From positions 1 through 5,596 of the forward strand of contig CALBTC010000186.1 of the NCBI GenBank assembly GCA_937967805.1: a stretch of 5,596 nucleotides of DNA, read 5' to 3'. The position numbers were made by a program, and so were the translations under genes. Source of the DNA: an uncultured Anaerolineaceae bacterium. Lineage in GTDB: Bacteria > Chloroflexota > Anaerolineae > Promineifilales > Promineifilaceae. Shown in pieces: positions 3,608-5,596 of the stretch; within the stretch, counting starts at the first letter, position 1, and each line of letters starts with the position of its first letter. The notes under the pieces are model-generated. The model was given only the letters and a program-made list of their open reading frames with translations. It made no database searches and had not been told where the DNA came from.

Positions 3608-5596
3608 TGGCAGGCTCCATTTGTGCCCAGGCAGGCAGCGGCAGGGCTTGCAAACCGGGTAAGCCATGCGGCAAGCCCAATACACCATCCGGCAAGAAAG
3701 GCATGGGTTTACAGGGCAAAGTGAGAATGGTTTCGCCGAGCTTTAGTTTGATGGGCTGGCCTTCTTTAAGGTTGAGTTGGGAAACGGCCGTTTCCCCCAC
3801 ACCCACATACACATCCGGCACCAGCTCGGCAATGCCCGGCGTCTCCCGGCTGCGCGGCTCGGAGCCAAAAATGTGGTAGAGCGGTACGCAGAGCCATTGC
3901 TCATCTTCCTTTTGGAATGGGTGGGGAATATTGTTGAAGTAAGACGGCCGTTTCCCTTCATTCGGTTCAATCAGGCGACGGCCGTTGCCCGCGCCGTCCT
4001 GCCCGCGCAGCAAACCGCCCACTTCATCCTGAAACTTGTTCAGCGCCTGCACCGAATTCCAGCCCGGCGACCAGTAGCGGCTCACCAACTCCGCCGGCGG
4101 CTGTCCCTTAAATCCTTCCATCGAAAATGAAAGCGGTGTGTCGGGGTCGGCGGGCGGCTTTGGTTCGTGGACGTTTTTGTTGGCGTTCATGGCGGTACGG
4201 CCGCTGTAGCGGTGCGTCTGGCGCGGAATGCGCTCGCCGTGAATGCGGAAATCGGCCGGTGGCGCAATTTGCAAAATCGGGGCAAAAATCGGCTCGGCTT
4301 CGGCCAGCGCCTGCAACAGTTCATCCAGCGACTGCCAGCGCGGTTCGGGCGCAAGCTGCCCCAGCCAGCGCCAGCTTTCCTGAACATCGTCATCCTGTGG
4401 CACAAAGACCTGGTAGAAGCGCTGGACGCGGCCTTCGTTGTTGACCAGCGTGCCGTCTCCCTCGGCAAAGGTTGCTGCCGGCAGAACCACGTCGGCCGCC
4501 GCAGTCGTTTCCGTCTCCAGCCCATCCAACACAACAATGTTGGGCGTGTTCCGCAGCAGGGCATCGGCAAAGGCAGGCGTCGTTTGCTGGGTGAGGTCGT
4601 TTTCTAAAATGATGACGGCTTCGGCCGTGCCGTCCAGCAGCTTTTGCGCTGCTTCATGCAACGGTCGGCCATTTAGCAAACTCAGCCCAAAACTGTTGGC
4701 CGCAGGCAGCACCAGCGACAAATCGGCCGGCCCCTCCGGCGAGGACAAGGCCCAGGCTATATTGGCAGTCGCCTGCAAAATGGCCTCGCTGCCGCTGCTG
4801 GTGCCACTGACGATGAGCGGCCGTTCCGCCCCGCGCAAACTGTCAGCAATGTTTGTTGCTAAATCCTGTAACACATCAGGCAAATCTGTTACGGACGGGG
4901 CATTGGCATCCAGCGCATGAGCCACGGCAAATCCTAGCCGGGCCAGATCATCCGGCGCGGCGCGGATCGCCTCGATCGCAATTTCATCCAGAGCGGTGGC
5001 GGCGGTGGTGGCCACGAAAAACGGTCCGCGATCTTGCTGAACCAGTTCGCGAACGGCCGCATCGTGCCACAAATGAATGTCCAATTTTTCCGCCTGGGCT
5101 TGCGGCCGGTTTCGCGCCGCCTGTCGCAGCGCCAGCGCCAGCCGGGGGGCGGTGTTGGTCACATCCTCGCCCAAAATCAGGACGGCGTCGGCCTGCTCGG
5201 CATCGTGCAGGGAGGCGGCGCGGGCGGGACCGTTTTGCAGGATGGAGACGGCCGTATCCACCAACTCCGCCTCTCGCGTGGGCACACCATCGTAAAATCG
5301 TTCCGCTCCCACCAGCTGGCGCAGGGCAAAGTTGGCCTCCAACGAGGCGCGGGGGGAGCCGATGCCGATCACTTTTTCAGGAACGGGCATGAGTTTTTGC
5401 ATGTGTGCCAATGCTTCTGGGGAGGAAACGGCCGTGTGCTCACCCGTCAGCCGATCCCGTAGCAGCGGTTGGCGGATGCGCCTGTCGTTGTTGACAAATT
5501 CGTAACCGTAACGGCCGCGATCGCATAAAAAGTAGCCATTCACCGCGTGGTTGTACCGGTTGCGGACGCGCCGCAGTTTGCCGTATCGTTCGCCAG
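3600..5596 (-). CDS. nuoG: NADH-quinone oxidoreductase subunit G (NuoG), C-terminal three quarters
   Basis: NuoG is the large Fe-S subunit of the peripheral arm. The reading frame stays open through the right edge, giving 664 complete codons here; the N-terminus is outside. The first residues, [20 protein letters not shown], then [15 protein letters not shown], line up with E. coli NuoG from about residue 240. The Cys in LCDRGR (codon at 5525-5523) corresponds to C263, the fourth ligand of the extra cluster N7. Its three partners would lie just outside. The molybdopterin-oxidoreductase-like fold follows, cofactor-free in this family: [55 protein letters not shown], and [17 protein letters not shown]. 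The E. coli-type tail includes [36 protein letters not shown] and LPHGLPGL. The GTG at 5543 is the conserved internal Val of YN..VN, not a start. The gene overlaps nuoH by 8 bases. Confidence 0.98.
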   Translation of the reverse strand, partial: GERYGKLRRVRNRYNHAVNGYFLCDRGRYGYEFVNNDRRIRQPLLRDRLTGEHTAVSSPEALAHMQKLMPVPEKVIGIGSPRASLEANFALRQLVGAERFYDGVPTREAELVDTAVSILQNGPARAASLHDAEQADAVLILGEDVTNTAPRLALALRQAARNRPQAQAEKLDIHLWHDAAVRELVQQDRGPFFVATTAATALDEIAIEAIRAAPDDLARLGFAVAHALDANAPSVTDLPDVLQDLATNIADSLRGAERPLIVSGTSSGSEAILQATANIAWALSSPEGPADLSLVLPAANSFGLSLLNGRPLHEAAQKLLDGTAEAVIILENDLTQQTTPAFADALLRNTPNIVVLDGLETETTAAADVVLPAATFAEGDGTLVNNEGRVQRFYQVFVPQDDDVQESWRWLGQLAPEPRWQSLDELLQALAEAEPIFAPILQIAPPADFRIHGERIPRQTHRYSGRTAMNANKNVHEPKPPADPDTPLSFSMEGFKGQPPAELVSRYWSPGWNSVQALNKFQDEVGGLLRGQDGAGNGRRLIEPNEGKRPSYFNNIPHPFQKEDEQWLCVPLYHIFGSEPRSRETPGIAELVPDVYVGVGETAVSQLNLKEGQPIKLKLGETILTLPCKPMPFLPDGVLGLPHGLPGLQALPLPAWAQMEPANE

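Larger units (their letters stand above)
419..5435. repeat. Dispersed palindrome ACGGCCGT (HIP1-like), 8 full copies
   Basis: The palindromic octamer ACGGCCGT occurs at 419, 1126, 2488, 3784, 3944, 3978, 5248 and 5428 (first bases). The core CGGCCG occurs 24 times by hand count. At roughly 57% GC (an estimate by eye), chance would give about 0.1 octamers and about 3 hexamers in this length. All eight octamers lie in coding sequence: one in nuoJ, one in nuoI, one in the rhodanese gene and five in nuoG. They are read in different frames, as GGC CGT (Gly-Arg), ACG GCC GT (Thr-Ala-Val) and CGG CCG (Arg-Pro), so codon preference alone does not explain them. The copy at 3784 extends to a perfect 14-base palindrome, GAAACGGCCGTTTC. 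Confidence 0.75.

Noticed and set aside
3608..3688. 27-residue N-terminal extension of NuoH
   Set aside because: The extra residues are Cys- and Pro-rich, overlap nuoG in another frame and do not match NuoH. ATG 3607 has a ribosome-binding site and fits the family.
4127..5462. Several plus-strand open frames of 100-180 codons opposite nuoG
   Set aside because: They are antisense shadows of GC-rich nuoG codons, rich in Arg, Ala and Pro, overlapping each other in different frames. The minus-strand frame is conserved NuoG throughout.
5541..5543. GTG as the start of nuoG
   Set aside because: The frame is open upstream to the window edge and encodes [15 protein letters not shown], which matches internal NuoG. 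The GTG is the conserved Val before the LCDRGR cysteine.

Overview
The window is a stretch of a respiratory complex I (NADH:quinone oxidoreductase, nuo) operon. Every gene lies on the minus strand, so transcription runs from base 5596 towards base 1. In transcription order the genes are nuoG (5' end outside the window), nuoH, an exported rhodanese-like lipoprotein, a small two-helix membrane protein, nuoI, nuoJ and nuoK (3' end outside the window). The four bracketing and flanking Nuo subunits follow the canonical G-H-I-J-K order. The two genes between nuoH and nuoI are not complex I subunits.

From remembered sequences, all five Nuo proteins look strikingly like the Escherichia coli type. Long identical blocks occur in NuoI, NuoH and NuoJ, and NuoG aligns to the E. 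coli protein almost from its N7 cluster to its end. The rest of the window does not look enteric: there are two foreign genes inside the operon, spacers packed with short-period repeats, and a very frequent CGGCCG palindrome. This fits a moderately GC-rich environmental bacterium that carries an E. coli-type complex I. Chloroflexota (Anaerolineae/Caldilineae/Ardenticatenia-like) is my best guess, but the window contains no taxonomic marker and this is inference.

Layout: 1-146 nuoK (partial); 147-283 spacer with period-7 repeats and a nested hairpin; 284-766 nuoJ; 767-840 spacer with the same period-7 family; 841-1356 nuoI; 1378-1803 two-helix membrane protein, possibly SLATT/DUF4231-like; 1804-1932 spacer with a period-8 inverted repeat and a second hairpin; 1933-2598 rhodanese-like lipoprotein; 2599-2653 leader and spacer with a 9-bp tandem repeat; 2654-3607 nuoH; 3600-5596 nuoG (partial). 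There is no stretch over 300 bases without a gene. I see no promoter, intrinsic terminator, tRNA, rRNA, CRISPR array or transposase gene.

How the parts work together: NuoG and NuoI carry Fe-S clusters in the peripheral arm. NuoH forms the membrane-side wall of the quinone chamber. NuoJ and NuoK lie in the proton-translocating membrane arm. The rhodanese is predicted to be lipid-anchored outside the cytoplasm, so it is unlikely to feed sulfur directly to the cytoplasmic Fe-S subunits. The role of the two-helix protein is unknown. The most notable points are the two-gene insertion between nuoH and nuoI, the different microrepeat family in each loose gene junction, and the HIP1-like overabundance of ACGGCCGT.
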